NCBI GenBank assembly: GCA_944376715.1
Contig: CALWDO010000001.1
Coordinates: 1-64,000 of the forward strand
Reading direction: 5' to 3'
Length of the DNA: 64,000 bases
Source of the DNA: an uncultured Lachnoclostridium sp.
GTDB lineage: Bacteria > Bacillota > Clostridia > Lachnospirales > Lachnospiraceae
Made by a program: the position numbers and the translations under genes. The notes under the pieces are model-generated. The model was not told where the DNA came from. It did not search any database and worked only from the letters and a program-made list of their open reading frames with translations. Positions 33,568-42,158 of this stretch are shown here, one piece after another (positions within the stretch are counted from its first letter, which is position 1; every line of letters starts with the position of its first letter).

Positions 33568-34567
33568 TGTCCGGACCTCCTGTCTTCTCTTCTTCTGCAT
33601 ACATCCAGCATCTGACCAGACGCTCCTCGCCCATGCGCACTACCGGAGGCTCCTGTTTCTTACATTTCTCCGATGCATGGGGACATCTGGGCCAGAAACT
33701 GCATCCCTCGATCTTTTCCGTAGGATTCGGCACCATGCCCTCGATAGTCTGCAGGGGTTTTCTCTCTTTTGTGATCGTCGGAATCGCGTTCATAAGACCC
33801 ACTGTATACGGATGTTTCGGATCCTTGAACAGATCTCTGACCGGAGCCTGTTCTACAATATGGCCCGTGTACATAACGATTACCGTATCGCACAGCTCGC
33901 TGACCACCCCCAGGTCGTGGGTGATGAAGAGCACTGCCGTATTCATCTCCTTGTTCAGATCACGGATCAGATCCAGAATCTGTGCCTGAATCGTCACATC
34001 CAGCGCTGTCGTAGGCTCGTCCGCGATCAGGATCTGCGGCTGACAGGCCAGCGCCATGGCAATCATCACACGCTGACGCATACCGCCGGACATCTGATGA
34101 GGATATTCATGGGCGCGCACTTCCGGATTCGCGATTCCCACGGCCTTCATCATATTCACAGCCTCCTGCATGGCTTCTTTTTTATTCATACCCCGATGAA
34201 GTCTCAAAGACTCCGCGATCTGTTTTCCGCACTGGATAATGGGATTCAGCGAGGTCATAGGCTCCTGAAAGATCATGGAGATCTCATTTCCCCGCAGCTT
34301 CTGCATCTCCTTTTCAGAGAGCTTAACCAGATCCTTTCCTTTGTACAGGATCTCCCCTCCTGTCACCCGTCCGGGCGGATTGGGGATCAGCTGCAGGACT
34401 GCCAGGGAAGATACGCTCTTGCCGCTTCCGCTCTCTCCTACGATCCCCAGCTTCTCTCCTTTATGTAAGGTGTAGTTCAGATGATCGACTGCATGTACCT
34501 TGCCTTCCACCGTCTGAAATTCCACACACAGATCTTTGATTTCCAATACTGTCTCCGACTGCTTCAT
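33554..34567 (-). CDS. Peptide ABC transporter ATPase (DppD/OppD type)
   Basis: A 337-residue ATPase with Walker A GIVGESGSGKSVSSLAVLQL, signature YPHQMSGGMRQRVMIAMALA, Walker B ILIADEPTTALDVT and FITHDLGVVSELCD. The C-terminal extension EGCSFWPRCPHASEKCKKQE is the OppD/DppD cysteine motif. It is the first gene of the operon (D-F-A-B-C), with GAGAGG before the ATG at 34567. Confidence 0.94.
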   Translation of the reverse strand: MKQSETVLEIKDLCVEFQTVEGKVHAVDHLNYTLHKGEKLGIVGESGSGKSVSSLAVLQLIPNPPGRVTGGEILYKGKDLVKLSEKEMQKLRGNEISMIFQEPMTSLNPIIQCGKQIAESLRLHRGMNKKEAMQEAVNMMKAVGIANPEVRAHEYPHQMSGGMRQRVMIAMALACQPQILIADEPTTALDVTIQAQILDLIRDLNKEMNTAVLFITHDLGVVSELCDTVIVMYTGHIVEQAPVRDLFKDPKHPYTVGLMNAIPTITKERKPLQTIEGMVPNPTEKIEGCSFWPRCPHASEKCKKQEPPVVRMGEERLVRCWMYAEEEKTGGPDNGGK

Positions 34568-34872
34568 GATTTCCTCTCGTTCTTTTCCACTGTACTTCTG
34601 TATGGCCTGACCATTGGACTTCGCTATCACTTTATCAATTTAAATTAATAGCACATTCAATGTATAAAGCCGTGAATTCTTTCAACATAGATACAAAGAT
34701 ATCACATTTTCCTTCACAATTCAATACACAGATTTTCAAGTTCTCTTAAAAGAGGACGATTGCCAAAAATTTTCTGTGCAAACAAAAACCTGCGGCAGTT
34801 CCGGCTTTTTACAAAAATAACGCCGAAATAACTTCTGCCGCAGGGTATTTTTTTCTGTAACTATAATAGCAG
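34568..34872. other. Intergenic region upstream of the peptide transporter operon
   Basis: An AT-rich stretch of 305 bp with no gene. It holds the terminator of the NlpC/P60 gene (34789-34844). The remainder should include the operon promoter; TTGAAT near 34658 is followed by TGATAA about 17 bp on, but this match is too weak for a firm call. Confidence 0.6.
34789..34844 (-). terminator. Terminator of the NlpC/P60 gene
   Basis: Outer arms CCTGCGGCAG/CTGCCGCAGG and inner GCCG/CGGC-type pairing; on the minus strand it is followed by TTTTTGTTTG. Confidence 0.85.
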
Positions 34873-35928
34873 TTAATCCTGAATCAGTCTGACTGCCTTC
34901 ACCGGAGTTCTGTAGTTCACGCTGGAGATCGTGATGCCCACACGCGCGTTGCTGGCGTGCACCACCTGGCCGCCGCCCACATAGATAGCCACGTGGTTGA
35001 TACCGGAACCATTCCCATAGAATACCAGATCGCCCGGGAGCAATTCACTGGTACTGATCCTCGTACCGCAGTTCGCCTGTGCTCTGGAAGAATGCGGCAG
35101 GCTGATGCCGTAATGGCTGAAGATAGAAAGTACGAATCCGGAACAGTCAGCGCCTTTCGTCAGGCTGGTACCACCCCATACGTACGGATTGCCGATAAAC
35201 TGTTTCGCGTAATCGGAAATCGCCACACGCACATTCGATACGCCTTCGCCGTAAAGCAGTTCAGAAATCGTCAGCGCTTCATCCAGCTGGGAACCCACGT
35301 CTACATAATCTGTGGAAAGGTATCCGGTCTCGCCGTCCAGATCGATGCGGACCCATCCGTCCAGCTCTTCCAGCACGTCAAAGGTCTGTCCGGATCCAAC
35401 CATATCCAGGATCTCACAGTCGGTGTTCGGCTCTGTTCTCACTTTCAGCCCATCGGTGGTTACTTTCGCCACTTTTTTCAGCAGCGTAGAAGCCTGCTGC
35501 AGCGCGTCCGTACCGGTAAGCACATACTCTGTCTTAATATAGCCTTCCACTTCTCCGGACCTGACATGGAGCCAGTCGCCTTCCTGACCAAGCACATCGC
35601 ACCCCGCATCTTTTCCGATCTTCCCGACAATCTTGCCGTCTGTGGAAGGAGTTTCACGAATATTGACCTTTCCTTCGGAAACTGTCACAATTCCAAGATT
35701 GGAATAACCTTCCAGGTTAAACTCGGAGATTACAATATCGTTCATGGCGCCTTCCAGAACGGAAGTATCTTCTACTGCTTCCAGGTCTGCGGATATACCG
35801 ATCTGGCTGCTGCTGCCCAGCGCGCCGGACGCCTGCGCATCCATCGGTGCGCATATGACGGCTGCCCCCATAAGGACTGCTCCCATACTCCCAATCCATT
35901 TTTTATTTCGATTATTAATTATAAACAT
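34873..35928 (-). CDS. Secreted SH3-domain NlpC/P60 cell-wall hydrolase
   Basis: A 351-residue exported peptidoglycan hydrolase. Signal peptide MFIINNRNKKWIGSMGAVLM ending near DAQA; a linker; two bacterial SH3 domains (VNIRETPSTDGKIVGKIG and LKVRTEPNTDCEILDMVG with their partner strands); and a C-terminal NlpC/P60 domain of about 110 residues with catalytic cysteine in TKGADCSGFVLSIF, histidine in GINHVAIYVGGG and polar third residue in VVHASN. It cleaves stem peptides in the wall. AGGAG is 7 nt before the ATG at 35928. The promoter carries a WalR-type box, in line with wall-hydrolase control. Confidence 0.93.
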   Translation of the reverse strand: MFIINNRNKKWIGSMGAVLMGAAVICAPMDAQASGALGSSSQIGISADLEAVEDTSVLEGAMNDIVISEFNLEGYSNLGIVTVSEGKVNIRETPSTDGKIVGKIGKDAGCDVLGQEGDWLHVRSGEVEGYIKTEYVLTGTDALQQASTLLKKVAKVTTDGLKVRTEPNTDCEILDMVGSGQTFDVLEELDGWVRIDLDGETGYLSTDYVDVGSQLDEALTISELLYGEGVSNVRVAISDYAKQFIGNPYVWGGTSLTKGADCSGFVLSIFSHYGISLPHSSRAQANCGTRISTSELLPGDLVFYGNGSGINHVAIYVGGGQVVHASNARVGITISSVNYRTPVKAVRLIQD

Positions 35929-35946
35929 AGACAAACTCCTATAGTT

Positions 35947-36012
35947 GTTACAGAATTATTACATTTATTACATTTCGAATACAATTCTATAACACATAGG
36001 AGTTTTTGTCAA
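35947..36012 (-). promoter_or_regulatory. Promoter of the NlpC/P60 gene with WalR-type box
   Basis: On the minus strand a consensus TTGACA (36007-36012) and TAGAAT (35984-35989) are 17 bp apart. Downstream, at 35947-35963, is TGTAAT-AATTC-TGTAAC, an exact fit to the WalR consensus TGTWAH-N5-TGTWAH. A third TGTAAT lies 3 bp upstream of it. The box lies about 15-30 bp after the predicted start, where binding would usually repress. Confidence 0.65.
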
Positions 36013-36039
36013 TGTCTGATTCTATTTTTCTGCTTCATT

Positions 36040-36303
36040 CTACTTCGTGAGCTTATCTACCACCGCCATCAGCTCGTCGATCTTCTCGTCTCCATTGCCT
36101 TCCAGGATAGCTTCTTTTACACACCCCTTCATATGGGCACGGATAATCTCATTATTTACCTTGCGCAAGATAGCGTCTGTAGCCATGACCTGAGCTGAAA
36201 TATCCATACAGTACCGGTCTTCCTCCACCATACGGAGTATCCCGTCGATCTGCCCTTTGGCGGTTTTTAACAGACGCTCAATCTTTTTACGGTCTGCCTG
36301 CAT
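36040..36303 (-). CDS. csoR: CsoR family copper-sensing repressor
   Basis: An 87-residue all-alpha regulator. The copper ligands of the family are present: cysteine in EEDRYCMDISAQ and His/Cys in RAHMKGCVKEAI. KKIERLLKTAKGQIDGILRM is the DNA-binding face. It lies 10 bp behind copA in one operon, and a matching operator precedes copA, so copper should release repression of both. Confidence 0.92.
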   Translation of the reverse strand: MQADRKKIERLLKTAKGQIDGILRMVEEDRYCMDISAQVMATDAILRKVNNEIIRAHMKGCVKEAILEGNGDEKIDELMAVVDKLTK

Positions 36304-36313
36304 GCTTTTCTCC

Positions 36314-36520
36314 TTACGCGATGTCCACGACCTGATAGCCTTCGTCTTCCACTGCTTTTTTCAGTGTGTCGTCGCTGACGTCTCCATCGATAGTCACATA
36401 AGCCGCCTTGTCTTCCAGGCTGACCTCAGCCTGTACGCCTTCCAGCGCGTTCAGCGCTTTCTCCACTCTGCCGGTGCAGTGTCCGCACATCATACCTTCA
36501 ATCTTCATGGTCTTCTTCAT
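36314..36520 (-). CDS. copZ: Possible stand-alone copper chaperone (CopZ) from an internal start of copA
   Basis: The last 68 codons of copA encode a full HMA domain ([15 protein letters not shown] to [11 protein letters not shown]). An ideal Shine-Dalgarno, AAGGAGG (36529-36535), lies 8 nt before the in-frame ATG at 36520. Separate CopZ genes are usual in Firmicutes, so a former copZ joined in frame, with its own initiation kept, is likely. Translation from here is inferred. Confidence 0.55.
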   Translation of the reverse strand: MKKTMKIEGMMCGHCTGRVEKALNALEGVQAEVSLEDKAAYVTIDGDVSDDTLKKAVEDEGYQVVDIA

Positions 36521-38908
36521 TTTCTTTTCCTCCTTATATTCTGCGTTGTTTTCCAGTTCTGTATCCGGAGCCTCGGCCTCAGCTTTCATTGCAGGGACCG
36601 GGCATGCCGTCAGTTCTTTTTTCTTCCGGAAGGAAGGACGGAATCCCTTCAGCCGCAGCGCGTTCGATACTACAAACACGGAGCTGAAGCTCATGGCCGC
36701 GCTTCCGAACATGGGACTCAACTGCCATCCCAGAAGCGGATAGAAGACGCCAGCCGCCAGCGGGATACCCAGTGCATTATAAAAGAACGCCCAGAACAGA
36801 TTCTCTTTGATATTCTTAATCACCGCCCGGCTGAGCTGGATGGCTGCCGCCGCATCCAGCAGGTCGCTCTTCATCAGCACTATGTCTGCCGACTCGATCG
36901 CCACATCCGTACCCGCGCCGATGGCGATACCCACATCTGCTCTGGCAAGGGCCGGCGCATCGTTGATGCCGTCGCCTACCATCGCTACCTTATGGCCTTC
37001 TTCCTGCAGTCTGCGCACTTCCCTTTCTTTATCCTGGGGAAGCACTTCTGCCACAACCCGGCTGATGCCCAGCTGCTTCTGGATCGCCTTCGCCGTCCGT
37101 TCATTGTCTCCGGTGAGCATGACCACCGAAAGCCCCATCTTTTCCATCTCGCGGATCGCCTGGGCGCTGGTCTTCTTCACCTGGTCAGCCGCGGCCACAA
37201 GTCCCAGCAGCGCGCCGTCCGCTGCAATATAGAGCGCCGTCTTTCCCTCTTCCGCCAGACGGCCGGCCGCTTCCTCCAGGCTGTCAGCAGAGATGCCGTT
37301 TTCTTCCATCATCTTCCGGTTTCCGGCCAGTACTTTCCTGCCCTGGACAGTCCCCAACACGCCCTGACCGGCGACAGCGGAAAAATCTTCCACTTTTTCC
37401 AGAGATATTCCGCGTTTTTTCGCGCCTTCCACAATGGCTTCCGCCAATGGATGCTCCGACGCCTGTTCCAACGAGCCTGCCAGCATCAGAAGATCTTGTT
37501 CCCGGACGCCTTCCGCAGTCCGGATATCCGTCAGTTCCGGACGTCCCTGGGTAACGGTTCCTGTCTTGTCCAGGACAACGGTGTCAACCAGATGAGCCGT
37601 CTCCAGGCTCTCTCCGGACTTGATCAGGATACCCTGTTCTGCTCCTCGTCCGGTTCCCACCATGATCGCCGTAGGCGTCGCCAAGCCGAGAGCGCACGGG
37701 CACGAGATCACAAGTACGGCGATTCCGGACGCCAGCGCAAAACTGAAGCTCTGACCTGCCAGCAGCCAGACCGCGATGGTGATCAGCGCTATCGTGATCA
37801 CTACCGGCACGAAGACGCCGCTCACTTTATCTGCCAGTTTGGCGATGGGCGCTTTAGATCCACCTGCCTCTTCCACCAGCCGGATAATCTGGGAAAGCGT
37901 CGTATCTTCGCCCACCCGGTCTGCCTTCATATGGAAATATCCGGCCCGGTTCACAGTCGCCCCGGTCACCCGGTCTCCGGCTTTCTTCTCTACCGGAATA
38001 CTCTCGCCGGTAATCGCTGATTCATCGACGGTACCGGTTCCTTCTATAAGAATACCATCCACCGGAATCGACTGTCCCGGCTTTACAATAACCGTCTCCC
38101 CCAGCTGCACTTCCTCGGAAGGGATCTCCATCTCCTTCCCGTCCCGGAGAACCAGAGCCGTCTTAGGCGCCAGATCCATCAGCCTGGTCAATGCATCGGA
38201 GGTGTGGCTCTTGGAGCGGCTCTCCATGTATTTCCCTATGGTCACCAGCGCCAGGATCATGGCAGCCGACTCAAAGTACAGATTCATGGCGCTCATATGC
38301 GCCGCTTCCAGATTTCCTCTTCCAAGCTGGTATGCCATGACAAAAAGCTGGGCAACGCTGTATCCTGCCGCCGCCGTAGACCCCATCGCTACCAGAGTAT
38401 CCATATTGGGAGCGCCATGGAGCAGCGACCGGAAACCATTTTCAAAATATTTCCGATTCAGGTACATAACCGGAAGCGTCAGGAATAGCTGGGTCAGAGC
38501 AAATATCATCACATTTTTTTCTCCCAGCAGTATACCCGGCAGCGGCCACCCGAACATGTGTCCCATGGATACATACATCAGTACAACCAGAAAAACGATC
38601 GACCATACCAGACGATGCTTCATTTTCCGGGCCTCATCCGCGGTCTTTTTCTGAAGCTCATTCTTTTCTTTTGTCTGGTCTTTCTTTCCTCCGCGCACAG
38701 AAGCTCCGTATCCTGCCTCCTGTACGGCGTTTATAATTTTATCTGCGTCTGTAGCTCCCTGCTCATATTCCACTTCCATGGTATTCTGGAGCAGATTGAC
38801 CTGAACGCGGTCCACACCCGGCACTTTGCTGACTGCCTTCTCCACATGGGCGCTGCAGGCACTGCAGCTCATGCCGGTCACATCAAACTTTTGTTTCACC
38901 TGTGCCAT
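36314..38908 (-). CDS. copA: Copper-exporting P1B-ATPase with fused C-terminal CopZ domain
   Basis: An 864-residue P-type ATPase. The N-terminal metal-binding domain has [14 protein letters not shown]; the transmembrane ion site is [13 protein letters not shown]; the phosphorylation site [12 protein letters not shown]; the TGES loop [11 protein letters not shown]; the hinge [13 protein letters not shown]; the nucleotide site [11 protein letters not shown]. It exports Cu+ from the cytosol. Unusually, a second complete metal-binding domain ([20 protein letters not shown]) is fused to the C-terminus after an acidic linker. A strong ribosome site inside the linker suggests this part is also made alone. 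The ATG at 38908 has AGGAG directly adjoining; a GTG at 38899 is better spaced and may be the real start. Confidence 0.95.
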   Translation of the reverse strand: MAQVKQKFDVTGMSCSACSAHVEKAVSKVPGVDRVQVNLLQNTMEVEYEQGATDADKIINAVQEAGYGASVRGGKKDQTKEKNELQKKTADEARKMKHRLVWSIVFLVVLMYVSMGHMFGWPLPGILLGEKNVMIFALTQLFLTLPVMYLNRKYFENGFRSLLHGAPNMDTLVAMGSTAAAGYSVAQLFVMAYQLGRGNLEAAHMSAMNLYFESAAMILALVTIGKYMESRSKSHTSDALTRLMDLAPKTALVLRDGKEMEIPSEEVQLGETVIVKPGQSIPVDGILIEGTGTVDESAITGESIPVEKKAGDRVTGATVNRAGYFHMKADRVGEDTTLSQIIRLVEEAGGSKAPIAKLADKVSGVFVPVVITIALITIAVWLLAGQSFSFALASGIAVLVISCPCALGLATPTAIMVGTGRGAEQGILIKSGESLETAHLVDTVVLDKTGTVTQGRPELTDIRTAEGVREQDLLMLAGSLEQASEHPLAEAIVEGAKKRGISLEKVEDFSAVAGQGVLGTVQGRKVLAGNRKMMEENGISADSLEEAAGRLAEEGKTALYIAADGALLGLVAAADQVKKTSAQAIREMEKMGLSVVMLTGDNERTAKAIQKQLGISRVVAEVLPQDKEREVRRLQEEGHKVAMVGDGINDAPALARADVGIAIGAGTDVAIESADIVLMKSDLLDAAAAIQLSRAVIKNIKENLFWAFFYNALGIPLAAGVFYPLLGWQLSPMFGSAAMSFSSVFVVSNALRLKGFRPSFRKKKELTACPVPAMKAEAEAPDTELENNAEYKEEKKMKKTMKIEGMMCGHCTGRVEKALNALEGVQAEVSLEDKAAYVTIDGDVSDDTLKKAVEDEGYQVVDIA

Positions 38909-38918
38909 CTCCTTTCAT

Positions 38919-38935
38919 ATACCCCACCGGGGTAT
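38919..38935 (-). promoter_or_regulatory. CsoR operator
   Basis: Perfect dyad ATACCCC-N3-GGGGTAT, matching the CsoR operator core TACCCC-N3-GGGGTA, directly before the copA ribosome site. The csoR gene is in the same operon. Confidence 0.85.
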
Positions 38936-38942
38936 CCTGTTA

Positions 38943-38973
38943 TTAATATGGCACAGTTCCCTGTCTTTGTCAA
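38943..38973 (-). promoter_or_regulatory. copA-csoR promoter
   Basis: A consensus TTGACA (38968-38973) is followed after 18-19 bp by ATATTA/TATTAA (38943-38949). The CsoR operator is just downstream, at the expected start of transcription. Confidence 0.65.
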
Positions 38974-38989
38974 GATCGGTTTGTGTTTT

Positions 38990-39916
38990 TTATTTTTCGT
39001 TTTTAAGGACGTTCTTTCCCCAATGGACGTCGGACAATATCTGTGTTTTCAGTTCATCCAGCGATCCGAATTTCCGCTCCGGGCGCCGGAATTCCAGAAA
39101 TTCCACTTTTAAAAATCTTCCATACAGGTCCCCGCTGTAATCAAAGAGGTAGGTTTCCACGCCTTTTCTCGTCTCTCCTCCTACGGTGGGCTTATACCCT
39201 ACGTTGGTAATGCCGCAGAAATCTCCCTCTTCCAGAACGGTTCTGGTCAGGTACACCCCGTTGGGGGGTAAGAGCTTATCCGGCGGCGGCAGAAGATTTG
39301 TGGTCGGAAGCCCCAGCGTCCTGCCGATCTGATGGCCGTGAAGTACCTCTCCGCTGACAAAATACGGATATCCCAGCAATTCATTTGCCAGAGGAATATT
39401 GCCTTCGTGAAGTGCCTCCCGGATATAACTGCTGCTGATATCCTGTCCATGACTCTGCTCCTTCGGAACAATTTCCGTCTGAAATCCGTATTCTTTGCCC
39501 AGACCGGCCAGCATTGCGCTGTCTCCCCGTCTCCGATATCCAAAGCCGCAGTCTTTTCCCACGGCCACATAAGCGGCCTTCATCTGATGCACCAATATTT
39601 CTTTCACAAAGTCTTCCGGTTCCATGTGAGAGATCTCCGGAACAAAAGGACATTCCAGAAGGCAGTCTATTCCTGCCTCTTCCAGCATCTCCCGGCGTTC
39701 TTCGTTGGTCAGGATATTTTTCCCCGACAGGCCGGATAAAAGCCTGGTGGGATTCTTTTCAAAAGTAAAGATCACAGCCTGAAGCCCCTTCTTTTTTTGT
39801 TCCAGCAGCCGGCCGATCAGCTTCTGGTGCCCGCGGTGCAGACCATCAAATTTCCCGATACTGACCGCGGAGGGTCCTTCTATATAAAATTCTGTCTTTC
39901 CTGTCTGATAGATCAT
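38990..39916 (-). CDS. ribF: Bifunctional riboflavin kinase / FAD synthetase
   Basis: A 308-residue enzyme. The N-terminal adenylyltransferase has SIGKFDGLHRGHQKLIGRL, FVKEILVHQMKAAYVAVGKD and ISSSYIREALHEGNI. The C-terminal kinase has GHQIGRTLGLPTTNLLPPPD, NGVYLTRT and KGVETYLFDYSGDLYGRFLK. It makes FMN and FAD from riboflavin. It ends the translation-factor operon, overlapping truB by 4 bp. Confidence 0.95.
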   Translation of the reverse strand: MIYQTGKTEFYIEGPSAVSIGKFDGLHRGHQKLIGRLLEQKKKGLQAVIFTFEKNPTRLLSGLSGKNILTNEERREMLEEAGIDCLLECPFVPEISHMEPEDFVKEILVHQMKAAYVAVGKDCGFGYRRRGDSAMLAGLGKEYGFQTEIVPKEQSHGQDISSSYIREALHEGNIPLANELLGYPYFVSGEVLHGHQIGRTLGLPTTNLLPPPDKLLPPNGVYLTRTVLEEGDFCGITNVGYKPTVGGETRKGVETYLFDYSGDLYGRFLKVEFLEFRRPERKFGSLDELKTQILSDVHWGKNVLKNEK

Positions 39917-40821
39917 GACATCTCCTGCTTTTCATAAAACATTTTCACCGGATAAAACAGATGTTTTTCCTGCCGGTATTCATACAGACCGATGAAAATC
40001 CCCGATTGATCATAGACACGAACCTGTCCTTTCGCATCCGCGCCTTTTTCCAGATCCGCGGCGGAAAAAGGATTTCCATTATATCCCAGCCTCTCAGATC
40101 CTTTGCGCAGCACTGTCTCCGGGCAGGACGCAAACACCTGATCCACCGGAAGGATAATCTCATCCAGCCTTCCTTCATCTCTCAGCTCTTCCACCTGCGT
40201 CAGGCGGTAACTGTCCTTCAGGGCGAACCGGCCTACCTTTGTCCGCACCAGACTCTCCATACAGCCATGGCATCCCAGTTTTTCTCCGATGTCATGGCAC
40301 AATGTACGGATATAGGTCCCCTTGGAACAGGACACTTCCATCCGGACCCTGGGCAGTTGAATTTCCAGGATACGGATCCCGTAGATCTCCACACGGCGGG
40401 GTTTCCTTTCGACCTCCTTGCCTTCCCGTGCCAGATCGCAGAGCTTTTTCCCTCCTACCTTCAATGCCGAATACATAGGCGGCACCTGGTCGTAATCCCC
40501 TACAAACTCGGCGATGACATCGCGCACCTGGCCTTCGGATACCCGTACTTCTGCCTGAGCCAGCACGGTCCCTGATACATCCTGCGTATCGGTAGACCGG
40601 CCTAAAAGGAGCACCGCTTCATATGTCTTGTCGTGGTCTGTAAGCAATTCACACAGTTTCGTCCCTTTTCCCAGACATACAGGAAGAACTCCCTCCGCAT
40701 CCGGATCGAGAGTTCCTGTGTGTCCTATCTTTTTCTGTTTTAAAATTCCGCGCAGCTTCGCCACCACATCGTGGGAAGTAAAGCCGCGCTCCTTATAAAT
40801 ATTAATAATTCCGTTTTTCAC
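39913..40821 (-). CDS. truB: tRNA pseudouridine-55 synthase
   Basis: A 302-residue enzyme with GIINIYKERGFTSHDVVAKL, the catalytic aspartate in KIGHTGTLDPDAEGVLPVCL, YEAVLLLGRSTDTQDVSG and CSKGTYIRTLCHDIGEKLGC. It modifies U55 in tRNA. The start overlaps the nrnA stop. Confidence 0.96.
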   Translation of the reverse strand: MKNGIINIYKERGFTSHDVVAKLRGILKQKKIGHTGTLDPDAEGVLPVCLGKGTKLCELLTDHDKTYEAVLLLGRSTDTQDVSGTVLAQAEVRVSEGQVRDVIAEFVGDYDQVPPMYSALKVGGKKLCDLAREGKEVERKPRRVEIYGIRILEIQLPRVRMEVSCSKGTYIRTLCHDIGEKLGCHGCMESLVRTKVGRFALKDSYRLTQVEELRDEGRLDEIILPVDQVFASCPETVLRKGSERLGYNGNPFSAADLEKGADAKGQVRVYDQSGIFIGLYEYRQEKHLFYPVKMFYEKQEMS

Positions 40822-41783
40822 TCTGTCTCCTGCTCTGCCAGCTGACGTTCAATATGCAGCGTCAGATTATTGACAATGTCATGGAAGGTTCCCTGCATAG
40901 TCACTCCTGCCGCGCGCACATGGCCGCCTCCTCCAAAATAAGAAGCGATCTCGCTCACATCCACCAGCTCTTTGGACCTGAGGGACACCTTATATTCATG
41001 GTTGCCGATCTCATAGAGATAGATCGCCACTTCCACGCCTTCTGTAAGCCTGAGCTGGCTGACGATTCCTTCCAGGTCAGCCGGTCCCACGCCGAAAAAT
41101 TCCATGTCTTTTTTTCTGGTTGCGCTGACAATACATTTTCCATCCAGGAGAAGCATGCTCTCCAGCAGCGCTCTTCCCAGGACCTGATTCTGAAGATAGG
41201 TCTTTTTATAAAAGGTTTCTTCCAGTATTTTAGAATAGGGAATCCCTTTCTCCATCAGAACCGCCGCGATACGCATGGTATCCGGCGAAGTGCAGCTGTA
41301 CTGGAATACTCCCGTATCGTGAGCAATTCCCATGTAAACAGCAGTCGCCGCCGCCCGGGATATCTGCTCCGGCTCCATCATGCGGAAAAGCACCTCACAG
41401 GTGGAGCTGGCATCAGGGATGATCACATTCTCATCCGCGAACCCCTTATTACTGATATGATGGTCGACACAAAGCGTCTTTTTTGCATTTTCAAAATACG
41501 GAAGCGCGCTTCCCAGACGTTTCAGATCGGCAGCATCCAATGATATAAACAGGTCATACTTCCGGTCCTGCCCGTCCGGCTGCTGGATCTTATCATATCC
41601 TTCCAGAATAGAAAATTTAGAGTCAGGCTGTTCCAGCCAGATATCCGCTTGAATCTGGGGATAATTGTCATTGATATAATTCCAGAGTCCCACACATGCT
41701 CCTACACTGTCTCCGTCCGGGCGTATATGTCCGGCCAGCCCCACAGTCTGTACGTCCTGCAATATCATTTCCAGCCGTATCAT
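40818..41783 (-). CDS. nrnA: DHH/DHHA1 phosphoesterase (NrnA-type oligoribonuclease)
   Basis: A 321-residue protein with metal-binding motifs GHIRPDGDSVGACVGL, FISLDAADLKR, CVDHHISNKGFADENVI and MGIAHDTGVFQYSCT, and the C-terminal DHHA1 motif YFGGGGHVRAAGVTM. It degrades nano-RNA and 3'-phosphoadenosine-5'-phosphate in the family. Between rbfA and truB as is standard in Firmicutes. Confidence 0.93.
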   Translation of the reverse strand: MIRLEMILQDVQTVGLAGHIRPDGDSVGACVGLWNYINDNYPQIQADIWLEQPDSKFSILEGYDKIQQPDGQDRKYDLFISLDAADLKRLGSALPYFENAKKTLCVDHHISNKGFADENVIIPDASSTCEVLFRMMEPEQISRAAATAVYMGIAHDTGVFQYSCTSPDTMRIAAVLMEKGIPYSKILEETFYKKTYLQNQVLGRALLESMLLLDGKCIVSATRKKDMEFFGVGPADLEGIVSQLRLTEGVEVAIYLYEIGNHEYKVSLRSKELVDVSEIASYFGGGGHVRAAGVTMQGTFHDIVNNLTLHIERQLAEQETE

Positions 41784-42157
41784 TCTTCTTTATCCTCCAT
41801 ATCCATATCCCTGGTCACTTCATCGATCAGTTTGGACATACTGACTCCATAGGCAATCGACTGATCCATAATAAATGTGATCTCAGGTGTGTTGCGCAGG
41901 TTCAGTTCATGGGCCAGCTGACGGCGGATATAACCCTCCGCGCTCTTCAGCCCCTTCAGCGTATCTTCGCGGGCTTTTTCATCCCCCAATACGCTGACAT
42001 AGACCTTGCAGGTCTTCAGATCCGGAGCCACTTCCACCGCCACAACGGAAGTCATGGGATGGATACGCGGATCCTTGATCTCTCCCCGGATAATCCCGGC
42101 CAGCACCTTCTGTACTTCACCGTTAATCCGGGTATTTTTTATACTGTTTTTTCTCAT
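41780..42157 (-). CDS. rbfA: Ribosome-binding factor A
   Basis: A 125-residue KH-type protein: TRINGEVQKVLAGIIRGEIK, DPRIHPMTSVVAVEVAPDLK, CKVYVSVLGDEK and ELNLRNTPEITFIMDQSIAY. It matures the 16S rRNA 5' end. It follows infB by one base. Confidence 0.95.
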   Translation of the reverse strand: MRKNSIKNTRINGEVQKVLAGIIRGEIKDPRIHPMTSVVAVEVAPDLKTCKVYVSVLGDEKAREDTLKGLKSAEGYIRRQLAHELNLRNTPEITFIMDQSIAYGVSMSKLIDEVTRDMDMEDKEE

Positions 42158-42158
42158 T

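Noticed and set aside
34618-34672. Promoter of the peptide transporter operon
   Set aside because: Several weak -35/-10 pairs are possible in this AT-rich stretch and none stands out.
36257-38020. 587-residue plus-strand frame opposite copA
   Set aside because: Antisense shadow; no recognisable domain, and copA has all P-type ATPase motifs.
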